NCBI RefSeq assembly: GCF_000143535.2
Contig: NC_037322.1
Coordinates: 930,001-994,000 of the forward strand
Reading direction: 5' to 3'
DNA: 64,000 bases
Source: Botrytis cinerea B05.10
Lineage: Eukaryota > Ascomycota > Leotiomycetes > Helotiales > Sclerotiniaceae
The translations under genes were made by a program, and so were the position numbers. Shown here one piece after another: positions 24,548-36,454 of the stretch (its first letter is position 1; each line of letters starts with the position of its first letter). The notes under the pieces were generated by a model, which saw only the letters and a list, made by a program, of their open reading frames with translations, did no database searches and was not told the DNA's origin.

Positions 24548-26230
24548 CTACTGCTTTTCTCCAATTTCTTGTCTAATTGGAGACTCCTCAAGATTATCCA
24601 CCTTTCCCAAGCCCATTTGATTGGTATCCCATCCCTTACTCTCCAAATACTCTCTGAAAGCTGCATCTTCCGTTGTGATAGTATCTTGGCCAATATGTGG
24701 TAAACAGAAGAGGGCCAAAGCCGCACTCAAGATACATCCCGAACTCGAAACGTAAAATGGATACTGCGCAGAAGCATTTTCACTGCCACCTGCTGCCTCA
24801 ATATATGGGAAGACATAAGTACCAACAAAGGCACCAATTTTACCAACAGCGGCTGCAATGGCATAGTATTGTCCTCTAACACCTGTTGCGGAAGTTTTGG
24901 ACGCGAGAAGTCCAATGTTGTCACCCGGACCGAGTTCACCGAGGGAAAGGAAGATTCCGTATACGACGACAAATGCAGGGACATTCTTGACTTGAGATAA
25001 TACTGGGTACAAGCCGGACATGATGAAGCCAACAATACCCTGCAGGGTGACTCCTATGGCAAGAGCATAGCGAGGTCCAACCAAATCGGAGAAGAAAGAA
25101 CCGAGAACAGCGCCGGGAATATAGAAGAGATTAATAACGGTGTTCCAACCGAAGGATTGGGATAGAGGTGCCGAGTCTCCGTAAATATTGCTGAGGATTT
25201 TCGAGGAATAGATACCAAACGAGTAGGTTGAAAACTATTGTTATGTGTTAGCATTTATCAATTTGGTGATTTGAAGCTTCACGTACATCGTAGATAAACC
25301 AAATCAAGGAAACTATCAATAGTCTAAACCAATAGTATTTAATTACAAGGCCATAGGGAATTTTGGCATTTTTCATGCTCTCTCTGTTTATAATTAGCGA
25401 GTTCTAAAATCATTCAACAGCCGTGGCACATACCTTTGAAACTCTTCTGGCTCCTTCAATTTTAATCGAAGATAGAACAAAAGCAATGGTGGGACTACAC
25501 CGAGTCCAAGCGAAATTCTCCAGGCAGCTCGCAAATGGTCTTCCGTACAAATGACAACCAATAGATATGGTACAAAAGCGCCGATGACAAAACCGAAATC
25601 AATCATGACGTTCGTGAAAATGATAAACCATCTGTTTCGGGTACCCTCTTCTAATTCTCCAGAAGCTTCGGAACAACCAACAGATCCAGCCGGATATTCT
25701 CCTCCAATACCTACTCCGACAAGGAAACGATAAGCAGCAAGTGCAGCGAATAAACCTTGTACACTTCCTTGGTATCCATATGAACCAGCGCCAAGAGCAG
25801 CGAAGACGATAAGAATTACCGTGGACAGCGTAAGTGTGTTTGCTCTGCCCCATTTATCACTGGTATAACCAAATATGAGCATACCAGCAACCGTACCGGC
25901 AAACGTGATTGCGGAAATATTTTTCACAGCGGCCGACTTTGTGTATACATCTCCGTAGATTACTCCGAGCATAGTAGAAACTGATCCGATTACCTGTACG
26001 CGCATATTAGCATGTTAATCATACCCGAACTTGTGGCTGGAAGATTAGCATACGTTATTGATGTATCCATCAGAGAATAATCCTGAACCACAGGCCATGG
26101 CTGGCCAGAGTTTCTCCCATCTTGTCTTTGGGATATTGGCGAGAGGGTCTTCATGGTTCTGCGGACTCGAATTGGAATCGATAGCAAGATCATTGGCATC
26201 AGCCTCGGATTTCTTGCTGCGATTGAACAT
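24548..26230 (-). CDS. MFS permease of the Git1 / phosphate:H+ symporter group (506 aa)
   Basis: Likely a plasma-membrane proton symporter for glycerophosphodiesters (as yeast Git1) or phosphate. Four exons: 26230-26054, 25993-25434, 25383-25287 and 25234-24548, total 1,521 bases. The start is the first ATG, giving MFNRSKKSEADAND; codons upstream in this frame have no ATG. The stretch WEKLWPAMACGSGLFSDGYINN is characteristic of the group. FGYTSDKWGR is the MFS loop 2-3 motif, and GVGIGGEYPAGSVGCSEA the conserved segment of phosphate/Git1 permeases. GTRNRWFIIFTNVMIDFGFVIGAFVPYL continues the match, and about twelve hydrophobic helices are present. Both termini are polar and cytosolic. A closely related inositol/phosphate carrier is the main alternative. 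Confidence 0.9.
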
Positions 26231-28452
26231 TTTTCCGGAATGGTAGTCGCACAAGAACCTCGACTTGTATTTTCAATTGGAGATATCGAAGAGGAATGGA
26301 GACAAAGTTCCCAAAAACTGGGTAGACGAGTAGTCTTAAATGAACAAATGCAATGTGCGAACTTTTGAGTGAAGGATCATGGATAGTTAATAGTTAGCTA
26401 AACCGAACCAAGCTTTTGCCGAAATGTCTGGGGGTCCTAGAATGAGACAGGGTAAGTAATAGGTAATATCGTAGAAATAAATTCAAGCTTCATATGCTAG
26501 GGGCTATTAGCTTCGAATCTAAATACGCCTGTGCCGTAGGGAGTATTGGCATTAGCACTATTGTTGTCGAATGACATATTGATTCAGTATTCACTTGCCC
26601 CTCAGTAAAAGCAAGTGCGTACCTAGGTATGTAGGGCAGCATTCAGATTCTCTGCAGCAAGCATTTTTTAAGTTGCAGTAAATCCATTTAGATACGCTAG
26701 CGGTGCATTTGTCAGACTGCAATACCAGACATGCCGCTCGCTCGATTGAGATTGAACCTGATGATCCCTTCCAAATTATCTGATTGAATGGGATTCTAGA
26801 ATTCTGCCACCCATCTGCCAAACACAAATCCAATCTGGCAGGTGCTGCTCAGCTCAAGGCTCAAAAGCATCTATCCATCGTAGTGGTTGTTGCGATGCAA
26901 CCGACAGGCAAGCATTGAGCTAGCTAGTTGCATGTGATGAAGTTGATACCCACAATACATTTTCGAAGCCGCCATTGATTTGCATCGTATTTGGTGATTT
27001 ATTTGATGGTGGCTCGAAAGATTGTGACGTTGTGAGGTGTACGAATAATAAAGCGTAGATACTAGAAACTTCTATCCAATCGTCAGTATTTATTTATCAG
27101 GTGGTGGGGAAGTGGACCTTGAATGGAGCAAAAAGTTCGAAAATGGTTTGAGACATTTCCCCCACCCTCCATACTTTTTCAAACGGGAAAGTATGACCGA
27201 GCTCCCGAGGTCGTCGCGATAACATACATAGGTAGTCACAGATAGTCGGAGATAGTCAGAGATAGTCAGAGATAGGTAGTCACAGATAGTCACAGATAGT
27301 CACGGATGATGATCGCCGTAATCTTGGACTTGCGTTGCTACACCACTCTGCAATACGCTCCTCATCAACAGGCGAGCATATCAAAGATTCGATCAAGTCA
27401 TCGTCCCTTCACTTCGTCATCAGTATGTTTTGCCATTCTACCTTGAACATACCCACAACTACGTTACGTCTGCCAACTTGGCACATCCATTTTCAAAAAG
27501 TTTAAGCCGCCGCCATACCGACGGGAAATATATCCTTGTCCGATGGTCAAGCTTTTTGCTGGTGGGCCCTCAGCTCAGTCAGCACCAAGACCCAATCATG
27601 GAGAGGTGATGAAGCACGCCCATCTACATCGATAAGCAACGCCTATCGAGAAATTACCCACATCGGTTTGCCCGGTTGTAGCAATGGGGCACACTAAACA
27701 CTCGACCGGTCAACAATCGGATTAAAATGGGATGAGAAATGCCTGCAAGTTCACTCAACTAACTTGATCCAAGGAGGATCATCCCTAAGCCGATTTCCTC
27801 CATCCACTACTGCTTCCACTACTCGAGGATTTGCATGTGCAATATGCAGGTTCCTCGATTGGCTAGCAACGGCGATATCTACTATTCTTCTAACATTTGT
27901 CAAAGTTGGTAATTTCTAGAGAAGCGTTAGCAGATCAAGGATGTCGATATAGATCTAGTTCCATCCAAACCGTCGGGCAAGAGCTACTATCTTGGCACAA
28001 GTACCGATATCCGAAGGTCAAAATTTCAACTGTTATCTTTCCCGGCGAGGATTTGGCCACTTTCATTGCGTATGTTCGAGGATGTACGTTAACAAGTTTT
28101 GGGAAGCTAGGTATCACTTTTGATTTGTGTCTCCTGTTATCCAATTCCTCAATCATGTGTCGAGATTGTACACTGCTGTGGCACCACTCTTTGTGTCATT
28201 GACAGTTATTGAAATCAAGTGTATCATATTTTTATGAGAAGCTTCAGCCCTATCAGCTTTGTGAGTTAAGTTTCACGGACACGCCATCTTATGTGTTTAT
28301 CGAATCAAACACAAAAATGTCGAGATGCTCGACGGCTGTAAACAGCCAGCTAGATCTAGCTCAACAGAACAACAGTGTTGACTAAGAAGCAAGATTAGCT
28401 GGTGATAGCCATGAGAATTATTCTTTCTTACCGATCATTGTCCATCACTCTC
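26231..28452. other. 2.2-kb intergenic region with a 10-bp minisatellite
   Basis: It holds the permease promoter on the left and the 3' side of the Nudix gene on the right. A GATAGTCAGA-type tandem repeat lies at 27231-27304. The frames at 26591-26833 and 27897-28202 show no domain. No RNA gene was seen. Confidence 0.55.
27231..27304. repeat. GATAGTCAGA/GATAGTCACA 10-bp minisatellite
   Basis: About seven imperfect 10-base units (GATAGTCAGA, GATAGTCACA, GATAGTCGGA), with one unit fused through GATAGGTAGTC. They have no spacers, so this is not a CRISPR array. Confidence 0.85.
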
Positions 28453-29046
28453 TCAAACTTTAGCCTTGACCTCCCCATCAGCCTTCCCATAACCCTCAAG
28501 CATGGCCACCGCTCTCCTCAAAGTTGCTCTTGTTTCGTCATAAGTCACCTTTTCTGCCGCTTCATCCCATGAACACCACTTGTATCCCGCAACCTCTTTT
28601 TCCTGGAGCTTTATTTCCTTCTCTCCCTCTTCTTTTCCAACCAATGCAAGCCAGTACCTAACCTCCTTTCCATTCCTCCTGACTGGATTTATGTATCTTT
28701 CCGAAAAACTCCCATCCCAGTCCTTAGAATCTTGTCCCTCAATCTCCCCTGAGTGTTCATCTGGTTTGAATCTCAAGACATCCTCGGGTCTAACCTTCAA
28801 GGACGTCTCTTCCTCGAGCTCTCGAATGGCGGTATGCAATGTTGACGCATCGCCAGTTTCGGCGTGACCCTTTGGGAAACACCAAAATGGGGGAACACTT
28901 TCCCAAATAGTTTTCTGATGGATGAGTAAAACTTCAGTATTTTCTGTGCTTGGAACAGGTGGAGGTGTGGGGAGTGTAAGGCTGGGCAGGTAGCGGATAG
29001 TATAAATGCCGAAAGAGCGGTCGGTGATCGGTGGGATGTTTGCCAT
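28453..29046 (-). CDS. Nudix hydrolase, 197 aa
   Basis: A phosphoanhydride hydrolase of the MutT/Nudix fold, single exon of 594 bases. After an N-terminal strand (RSFGIYTIRYL) comes a Nudix-like box at about residues 60-83: GHAETGD, an eight-residue step, then RELEEETSL. The catalytic RELxEE core is intact. The first acidic position is Asp instead of Glu, with one extra residue before the Arg, so metal binding deserves a check. FPKGH resembles diadenosine-polyphosphate hydrolases, but KDWDGSFSERYINPVRRNGKEVRYWL is a fungal extension. The C-terminus SWDEAAEKVTYDETRATLRRAV is the usual last helix. Substrate is unknown. Its start faces NSE2 across 743 bases. Confidence 0.92.
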   Translation of the reverse strand: MANIPPITDRSFGIYTIRYLPSLTLPTPPPVPSTENTEVLLIHQKTIWESVPPFWCFPKGHAETGDASTLHTAIRELEEETSLKVRPEDVLRFKPDEHSGEIEGQDSKDWDGSFSERYINPVRRNGKEVRYWLALVGKEEGEKEIKLQEKEVAGYKWCSWDEAAEKVTYDETRATLRRAVAMLEGYGKADGEVKAKV

Positions 29047-29789
29047 TTGAAAGATGAAAGATGAATCTCACGGTTTCGAAACTGCGCAGATGTCAGTAAT
29101 TGTTGATGCCCACGGAAGAGATTAAGACCTAAAAAAGAGGATCAAGGTGCGAAGTGAGAGGTGATGATGATGAATAGCAAGGGTGAAACAACGAATCATA
29201 TAGTCGTTAAACAAAGAAGGAGGAAATATTTGAAACTTTGACTGCGGATTGCTCATGTTTCCTAGATTGAGGTAGGGCCAAATGTTCAATTCTGCGTAGA
29301 AAGACGAATAACAGCCTAGACGTTTTGTCTTCCTTTTGGGCAATGAGGCACAGTATTTTCACAACACAAAAGCACAAAGCCTAGCTTTATTATTGCCCAT
29401 TATACATTGCTTCCTGAAATTATCCCGAAGCCGTATCCGAACGCAGGAAGCAAACAAGTTTGAGCAATTGGGGTTGCAACTTCAATAGAGCCTTGCTGCT
29501 ACTAAACAACAACTTCTCAAATGATGTAGATTTAAAAATTGCAAGACTCACGATAGTTGCTGTAGAATTGATTATTGCTGCAAAGTTTTCCGATTTCCAC
29601 GTGAAACAGTTCTGGAATGGATATGATGTAAAATATGCCGTATCAGGTGCTCACGCTAACGGCTCGCGGATTATAACACACCAAAGTTCGCGTCCCCAGA
29701 TTTCATGCGACCAAGCGCGTCTCCCCACCACATCGTAATTAAAACCCACCTTCAACGACAATAATACATCAGCACCAATACCCAATACC
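29047..29789. promoter_or_regulatory. Divergent promoter region between the Nudix and NSE2 genes
   Basis: These 743 bases separate the start codons of two genes pointing outward. The open frames at 29122-29343 (minus) and 29460-29738 (plus) are unconvincing. Both promoters and leaders lie here; no specific binding site is claimed. Confidence 0.5.
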
Positions 29790-31158
29790 ATGTCTGTCCG
29801 AAGACGTCTTCAATCTGGCGCTGGGCGCCATGGTTCACAATCATCTCCTGCACCAGGCAGATCCCGCCCCTCAAATCCAAACGAATCAATTCCTTTCCCA
29901 GAATACACTCCACCAACATGTCCTCTCTCGGCCGATGCACAACGAGCTATTTCCAATATCCGTACTCTTCATCATAGCGATAAGCTCAAGAAACATCTCA
30001 GTCAAGCGATTAGGAATATCACAGATACCACTGTCGCCAATAACGATAGGATATGGGAGCGCAAGAGACAAGTAGAGAAAAATGCGCGGAAGAGACAAAG
30101 AGATGGACAAGATGACGAGGAAATCTCGGCGGAGCATAAAGATCTGGAAATTCACACGAAACATTTGGCAAAGAAGGTCAATATATGGACGGAGCAGGCG
30201 GAGTTGGCGATGAGGGTCTTGATTGATAAGGGCGATGAGGTGGAGAGGAATGACCTGGTAATTCAGGATGTTTGTAATAGATTGGATGAGATCAATCCAG
30301 CTCCTCCAATACGAAGGACCAGGGGTCAAGAAGATGAGGAGGTGAAGCAAGATGGGGTGGCCATCAGTGCAGTGGAGCTGTTCGATAAAATCAAGGAGGA
30401 ATACAGGTCGAAATACGAGGCAGAAAGTATGACCAAAAGGTATATTATCCTTTTACCTACGCCCCGAGAAAGCTCGGAGTTGAATATATGGGCAAAAGCT
30501 AATTCGATACCTCTACAGATACGCTTCCAATAACGAATACAAGAGCTTCAAGCGTGTAGTCCACGATTCCCTTCATCCAGAGGGCGACCTACCCCTCCCC
30601 AAAGAATCCACATGGTTCCCCTCCGACCGCCGGCACCCAGCTACCCAAGCTAACGGACAAGTCGAAAATGAATCTTCCGATGACGAGATTGTTATCGAAC
30701 GAATCGTCAAAGATCTCAAATGTCCACTTACATTTGCAATTTTCCGCTTTCCATACACTAATAACAAGTGCAATCACAGTTTCGAGAAAGAAGCAATCAT
30801 CGAGTATCATGGGAAAAATGCGACGAGACAGGGTGGACAAAGAGTGGTTAAGTGTCCGGCGATTGGATGTGAGAATTTGATCGCCATGAAGGATATGTAT
30901 GATGATCAATTGGTTTTGAGACAGGTTAGGAGGGCGACGCAGAAAGAAAGGACTGATGACAGTGATGATGACGATGATTCTCCGAGAGGAACTCAAAGGA
31001 ACAGACCCGAGGAGTTAAATGATGAAAGTACATTCCTGGATGTAGATGATGAGGATAGGCGGCGAAGTGTGAAGAAGGAGAGAATGAGTAGTAGGGCTCC
31101 ACCTACTATAACGCAAGTTAGTACGGATGGCGAAGATGAGGATGAAGAAGATGAATGA
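29790..31158 (+). CDS. nse2: NSE2/MMS21 SUMO E3 ligase of the SMC5-SMC6 complex, 429 aa
   Basis: The SP-RING subunit that sumoylates repair and chromosome-structure proteins within SMC5/6 in the nucleus. Two exons, 29790-30439 and 30519-31158, join as AG|A TAC and total 1,290 bases. A basic, Pro-rich N-terminus is followed by long helices (about residues 50-215) that in the family pack on SMC5. The SP-RING is at about 283-340: LKCPLTF (Cys285), NKCNHSF (Cys300, His302) and VKCPAIGC (Cys329, Cys334). This is the Nse2-type set of ligands. The tail is very acidic, with runs of Asp and Glu, and includes several [I/L/V]-rich acidic patches that could be SUMO-binding. It is longer than yeast Mms21 (267 residues), mostly through the N- and C-terminal extensions. 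Confidence 0.9.
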
Positions 31159-32665
31159 GAAATTTATGAGTGGATTATGAGCGGGCTACTTAATTTACAA
31201 TATCATGACTTTATGATACAGCTATATATATTAATATTAGGAATTGGTCTACCACCAATCCAATAGCTTTTTACTTTCCCCCAATGAATAATAGGCTTAC
31301 CAAACCCCCCAATCGATCACTCACCCCCCTCCTCAATGACGACCAAGCAAACAAGAAATTCAAAGCGCATCCCAACCAAGACTTCCCGAAAATATACACC
31401 CATCCCATGCCAAACCACCTATCCATCCCGACCATCCACCACCCACCCACACCATGAAAATTTCATCCATTTCATCCACCCCCTTTCCCCCCTTAAAATC
31501 CCTCAAAAGCCCTCATCATTCGCATACCCATCCCCCTCCCTCCCATGCCCATGCCCATTCCCATTCTCATCCATACAACTCCCCAAATACCCGGAAGAAC
31601 ACCCGGATACAAGCACACATCTTCGAAAGTTAGTGACAATCACAACAACAAGCACAAGAAAGTAGGTAGATACAGACAACAACACCCATAATCCCAAGCC
31701 AAAAAACCACATTGTGATCTCCGGTATTCGAGTCTTTTACTTCTCACATTTTGATGACTTGGCTCGATCGGTATGTACACAGGTATCTGCTGGCTTGTGA
31801 GATATTCGAATGTGGATTGAGAAATCCGAGAGACTTTGGTTGTGTTTAAGAGTTTTCTTACATAGCTGGGATCCAAAAGATTGATTTAGTGGCCCCGTGA
31901 AGTATGATTCACATATCCGCTGCATGAATAGCATAGTTAAATGTTACAATTATTACATCACCTTGGGAAATAGAATCACCGAAACACACATTTTCCATAA
32001 GGGTCTCCTCGCTTCAGCCAATTTAGCTCCATGTTACATCCTATCATGATAGACCGAAGATTTTACATGATGGATTTTATTAAACTATGAAACAGGAATG
32101 CTAATACTCTCCTCACAAATCTGAAATCTCAATATCAATACTGACTGACAGTCTTCTGCAACGAGAAAAAAAAAGGAAATAACGCAATTGTATCTGAAAA
32201 AAAAACCATAGAGCCTGCCCGATCATATTGTCCACGTTTTCCCTTGATTCTTGCCCACCATACCACTCATAAAACTATCCGCCAAACTCATATGAATTAT
32301 GAGAAAGAAAGCAATATCCCATATTGAGAAAACGTAATGCTCAGTGCCCAAATAATCCTACAAAAAGAAACTTGTGTGGCAAAATAATTAAAACAAAAGG
32401 CAATAGTGTAAACGGTAAAGGTGCAAAGATACGAAAGGCTAATACTAGCATAAGTGGGTTTAAACCCTCTGATACAAGTCCAGCTATTTTGATATCAAGT
32501 GCAAACGTGCCATTAATACAAGAAAGCGCATGTTTGGTACAACATGGCCTTTAACATCTGATGGATTCCTTGAAAAGCATGCTAAGCAGATGAGGAAATT
32601 ACAGCTGTGGCATAATTTGTGAATATGAAACCCTAGAGTGGAAGACAAGATGTCACAAAACCAAA
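31159..32665. other. Convergent 3' intergenic region, low complexity
   Basis: It lies between NSE2 (plus) and the 4E-T-like gene (minus). The C-rich stretch 31290-31620 opens a frame (31336-31665) made almost only of Pro, Thr, His and Ser; it is rejected as a gene. The rest is AT-rich with A runs near 32165-32210. Confidence 0.55.
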
Positions 32666-35600
32666 TCATTGTAGTTCTGCTTGACGTCGCTTGATAGACG
32701 TATGGCGGGCAATTTCTTTCAGGCAATCAAGATAGTCCTCATTTCCCAGATGCTCTGGAGAGCGATGGAAAGATTGACCACGACCAATACGTGAGCGGTT
32801 CTCTGGCGTGCTTGGACTAGCAATACTCCGGGGTGAGGCAACCGCTGGAGATTTACTGATACATGCCATGCTGACCATAGCAGGAGCCAGAGATGCTGCT
32901 GCCGAGCCGCGATTTTGGAGAGGAACAATACCTTGAGCATTAGCCGAAGAAACATGAGCAGGCGCAGCAATGGCTGAATGAGTTGCAGGTTGAAGATTCA
33001 GCAAGTTCTTCAAAATTTGATTCTTTTGCACAGCACTACGTATAATCAGTAAGAGTTGAACGTTGAAGGAAACAGGTTTTACGCACCTGCTTGTAGTTCT
33101 GATGAGTTCAACGAAACTAGATTTGCTCTTTGGAGAACCATCTTGAGCTGAAGGGGTGACAATCAAATTCTCCTTCTCATTACATGACTGATTACTTGGA
33201 TTACTTGTCGAAGTACGATGATCTGCGCGTCGAGTCCAAGACCCAATACTCTTATTATCATCGACATCGTCCCCATTCATATATGTTGGTGTGAGAGTAC
33301 CTGGTCTGCCTCTGATTGGCGACTTCGATGCAAAAATGTTACCCAAATGTTCAGATGTGTGCAGTCTAACATTGGAAGCCTCTTCAGTCTTGTAAGATGA
33401 TGCGACTTGTGGAGAAGTCGATGCAAAGATATCCCCGAGGTCTTGACGATTTAATGGCTCAGTACCAGTAGGAATTGGGACTTGGTTAGGTGCCGGTGCA
33501 TGTAGACTATTTAATGGAGGTGCACTGCGTGAATCTTCAAACGTTTGAGAATTGATGGCGGAAGTTGTTGAATTCTTTTCAGTCTTGTAGGAATCTGCTG
33601 CAGCTGATTCATTCGAGTCAAAAATAATACCAAGATCTCTGCGTGTCAAGGATGGAGTACTAGCGTGTCTTGTAACTCGTTTTGGTGTCGATTCATGAGT
33701 TTCATCGGAAGAAAAGACAAGAGCCAGATCTTCAGATGTATAGTGACGATCAATAGAAGGACTTGTAGCTTGATTGGAGTGATAAGTGGGTGTTGATGGG
33801 AATTGACCCTCCGATTCAGAAATAACACCAAGATCCTCGCGAGCTGACGAGTGTACACTGGCGGGGTCTGCAACCTGTTCAATATAAGGGCTGTGTAAAG
33901 CTACAGGCATATCATGTTGAGGTCCCTGAAGTACTGCAGACTTTTTGCCTGTGTCCATGTTTTCTTCGGGAGTCTTGGCAAAAAAACCCGAGAGAATCTC
34001 AAGTCCTTCAGCGTCAGCAGAAATCTTACGTGGTGTTTTGATAAATTCGAGAGACAGATTCTCACGAGCGCTGATAGAAGACTCATTAGCGGGAGATTGC
34101 GTAGTCAAACTAAATGGTGGCATTGATCTGCCGGCTCTCGACTTTGTGTCCAGAGCATTGTGACTAGCAGAGTTTCGCATTGGACTGGACCATGGTGATG
34201 TATATTTTGTTGAACCCGACTCAGTGATTTCATTGAGAAATATTGATTGACATTTATTGAGATAATCTTCCGTATTGAACGTCGTCTGATTGTTATCATT
34301 ACCTTGGGCAGGTGAAGTTTGTACAAGTGTCTGCCTACCAATATCAAATCTTGGGGCTTGACGAGTAGAACCGCTATTTGAATTATTGCTTGCCAAATTG
34401 CCAAAGTATTCTTTTTGGGCAATATACCTCTCTGGATCATAGCTTTGAGTATTTACTCGAGCGTATGGTCGGAGACCTGTATTTTGTGAATTCATAGTAG
34501 GGCCACAAGACATCTGTGCCATCTGTGAAACAGGGTTAGGGTGTGTCTCAGCTCTCTGGAAACTTGGGAAGGATGCTGCATGGGTTTGCAATTGAGGTAC
34601 GGGCATTGTCTGGGATCTTGGCATGCTGATCATGCTTGAGCCAGCGGCAGAGTCTTCCCAACGAGTCTGACAATTTCCCATAAGCCGAGCTAATCTCTGA
34701 GCAGTGTTTTCCGGTGTTGCTGGTGGTGATGTTTGGCCTCCCGGACGAGGATCTGTAACTCTTGCAAATTCCTCCCATTCAGCAGCACTAAGATCTGTAC
34801 GGCAGCCACGGGGTTGGAATGGTGGGGCCATTGCTGCTGTAGCAGGCAATCGAGAACCAGATCCAAGCTTAGTGGTGGAAGCTCGCGGAATGGATGGAGA
34901 ATCAAGACTGCGCGTGGTTGATGAGTTTGCATAAGCGACGGAGGGCTCCTGACTACGTAAAGTGGTGCTTGGACTAGAGCTGACAATGACTGGACTTCGA
35001 ACGCCATTCTTGTTAGATGAAGTATCAAGTGAGCTTTCAGCATCGATAGAGGTTTGAGATTTCGCTTGTTCAGTTTGGGTACTGCCTGATTGGTTGGGCT
35101 CAGATTGAAGCAAATTCGTCATTCTCGCAATCTCTCCCATAAGAACCTGGCGTTGAGTTACCCAGTAAGGAACTGATTGTAGCGATTGACGGGAGATGTG
35201 ATCTTCAAGCATCATGAGATGATCTCTATGTTGCTGAAGAGTCTGCTCAATGGAGGTTGATTGCAGTGGGAGTATCGGCGCCATTGAAGCTTGCTGAATG
35301 TGAGCTTGTTGTGGCATCATTGAGAAAAATTGTCCATTGGGATGTTGCATCATGGGTACCGGAAAGTTTCCTGGAGATATTGGAAATGGAATAGGACCAA
35401 GCATTGGATGCGGCATGTGGTGTCCTGGAGGGCCGCCTAGCATAGGAGGACCGAATGGCTGGTTTCCCACCAAGCCCGAAGGAAATCCGCTGGGAGGTTG
35501 AGGAAATCCCGAGGTAGGGAAACACAACTGATTATTGACCATCATGTATGGACGATTGGGATCAAATTGGCCAGGGTGAGAGACTCTGACTGGATGCAAA

Positions 35601-36454
35601 GAGCTATTAATGCTATCGCTACCATTGGCGCTTTGATGGAGAGGCTGTGAGTGGCCTGGGTGACTAAATGTTTGGCCCGACACACTCGGTGCGCCTTGCT
35701 GGAAATAGCCATAAGATGGTAGGAAAGAACCAGGAAAGACAGGATGAAATCCTGGAGGGCCTTGCGCTCCAACAGGAATCAAAGATGGTTGAGCGTCACC
35801 AGTAATGCTATTTGCAGCTCTGCTGTGATCAATTTGTTCAGTCTCGTTGGTTTGCTGGGTAGACTCGGATGTGTGCTTGTTGCCAATGGGCTCGAATGAT
35901 GGCGGTGCCATTGCTCTAGTGTTTGGAACTATGCGACCACCAGCAGTAACTCTTACGTGAGTTGGAGAAACAACGGCCCTATAGAATCTTCGAAAGTTCT
36001 CGGCCTGATGCAAAGCCACGCTAGTCGGCGCAGAATGTGGTTGTATCTGATTGTCAAAGGTACGGCGTGATTCAGAGTTGGTATTTTGACGTAAACACCA
36101 ACTGCCTTGGCTGCGCATTGATTGAGATGAGGAAGAAGATGATTCTCCACGACGAGTTGTTCCTTCAGGACGTATGTATTTATGTCGTTTTGAGAGGATT
36201 GTGGTCAAACAAGTGTAAGTATGGGGATTTCGGAAAGCTTGCTCAGGAAGGGTAAATATGGCAGCTACAGAGATCACTTCTTTAGTATTTATAAAATGGT
36301 GAATTAAGGAAGCAGGATAATACTAACCAATGTCAGGGTGCTTGTTTATGTTATTGATCACACAAGAAACGAATGGAAGGGATTTCTTCAGATCAAGCAA
36401 CTGATCAATTGTATAGCGGTGTGCCTTCATACTTGTATCTTCAAGAAGAGACAT
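32666..36454 (-). CDS. Large disordered protein with an N-terminal eIF4E-binding motif (4E-T-like), about 1,224 aa
   Basis: Proposed exons: 36454-36328, 36264-33087 and 33035-32666 (3,675 bases). Intron 1 could instead end at 36280, adding five codons in frame. Intron 2 is 51 bases and lacks a stop, so unspliced RNA also stays open. Near residue 12 the sequence RYTIDQLLDLKKSLP fits the eIF4E-binding consensus Y-x4-L-hydrophobic and closely resembles the site in animal 4E-T (eIF4ENIF1). The middle is rich in Pro, Met, Gln, Ser and Gly and has no folded domain. Between 32.7 and 34.1 kb an LGxIF-like motif recurs six or seven times. By analogy it may repress mRNAs in P-bodies. The start is the only ATG ahead of the motif in the open frame, but a further upstream exon cannot be excluded. 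Function is inferred from the motif only. Confidence 0.72.

Noticed and set aside
27231..27304. Possible CRISPR-like array
   Set aside because: Units adjoin without spacers, in a fungal genome; it is a minisatellite. The same holds for 63753-63824.
31336..31665. 109-codon plus-strand frame after NSE2
   Set aside because: Almost pure Pro/Thr/His/Ser low complexity from C-rich DNA, with no initiation context or domain.
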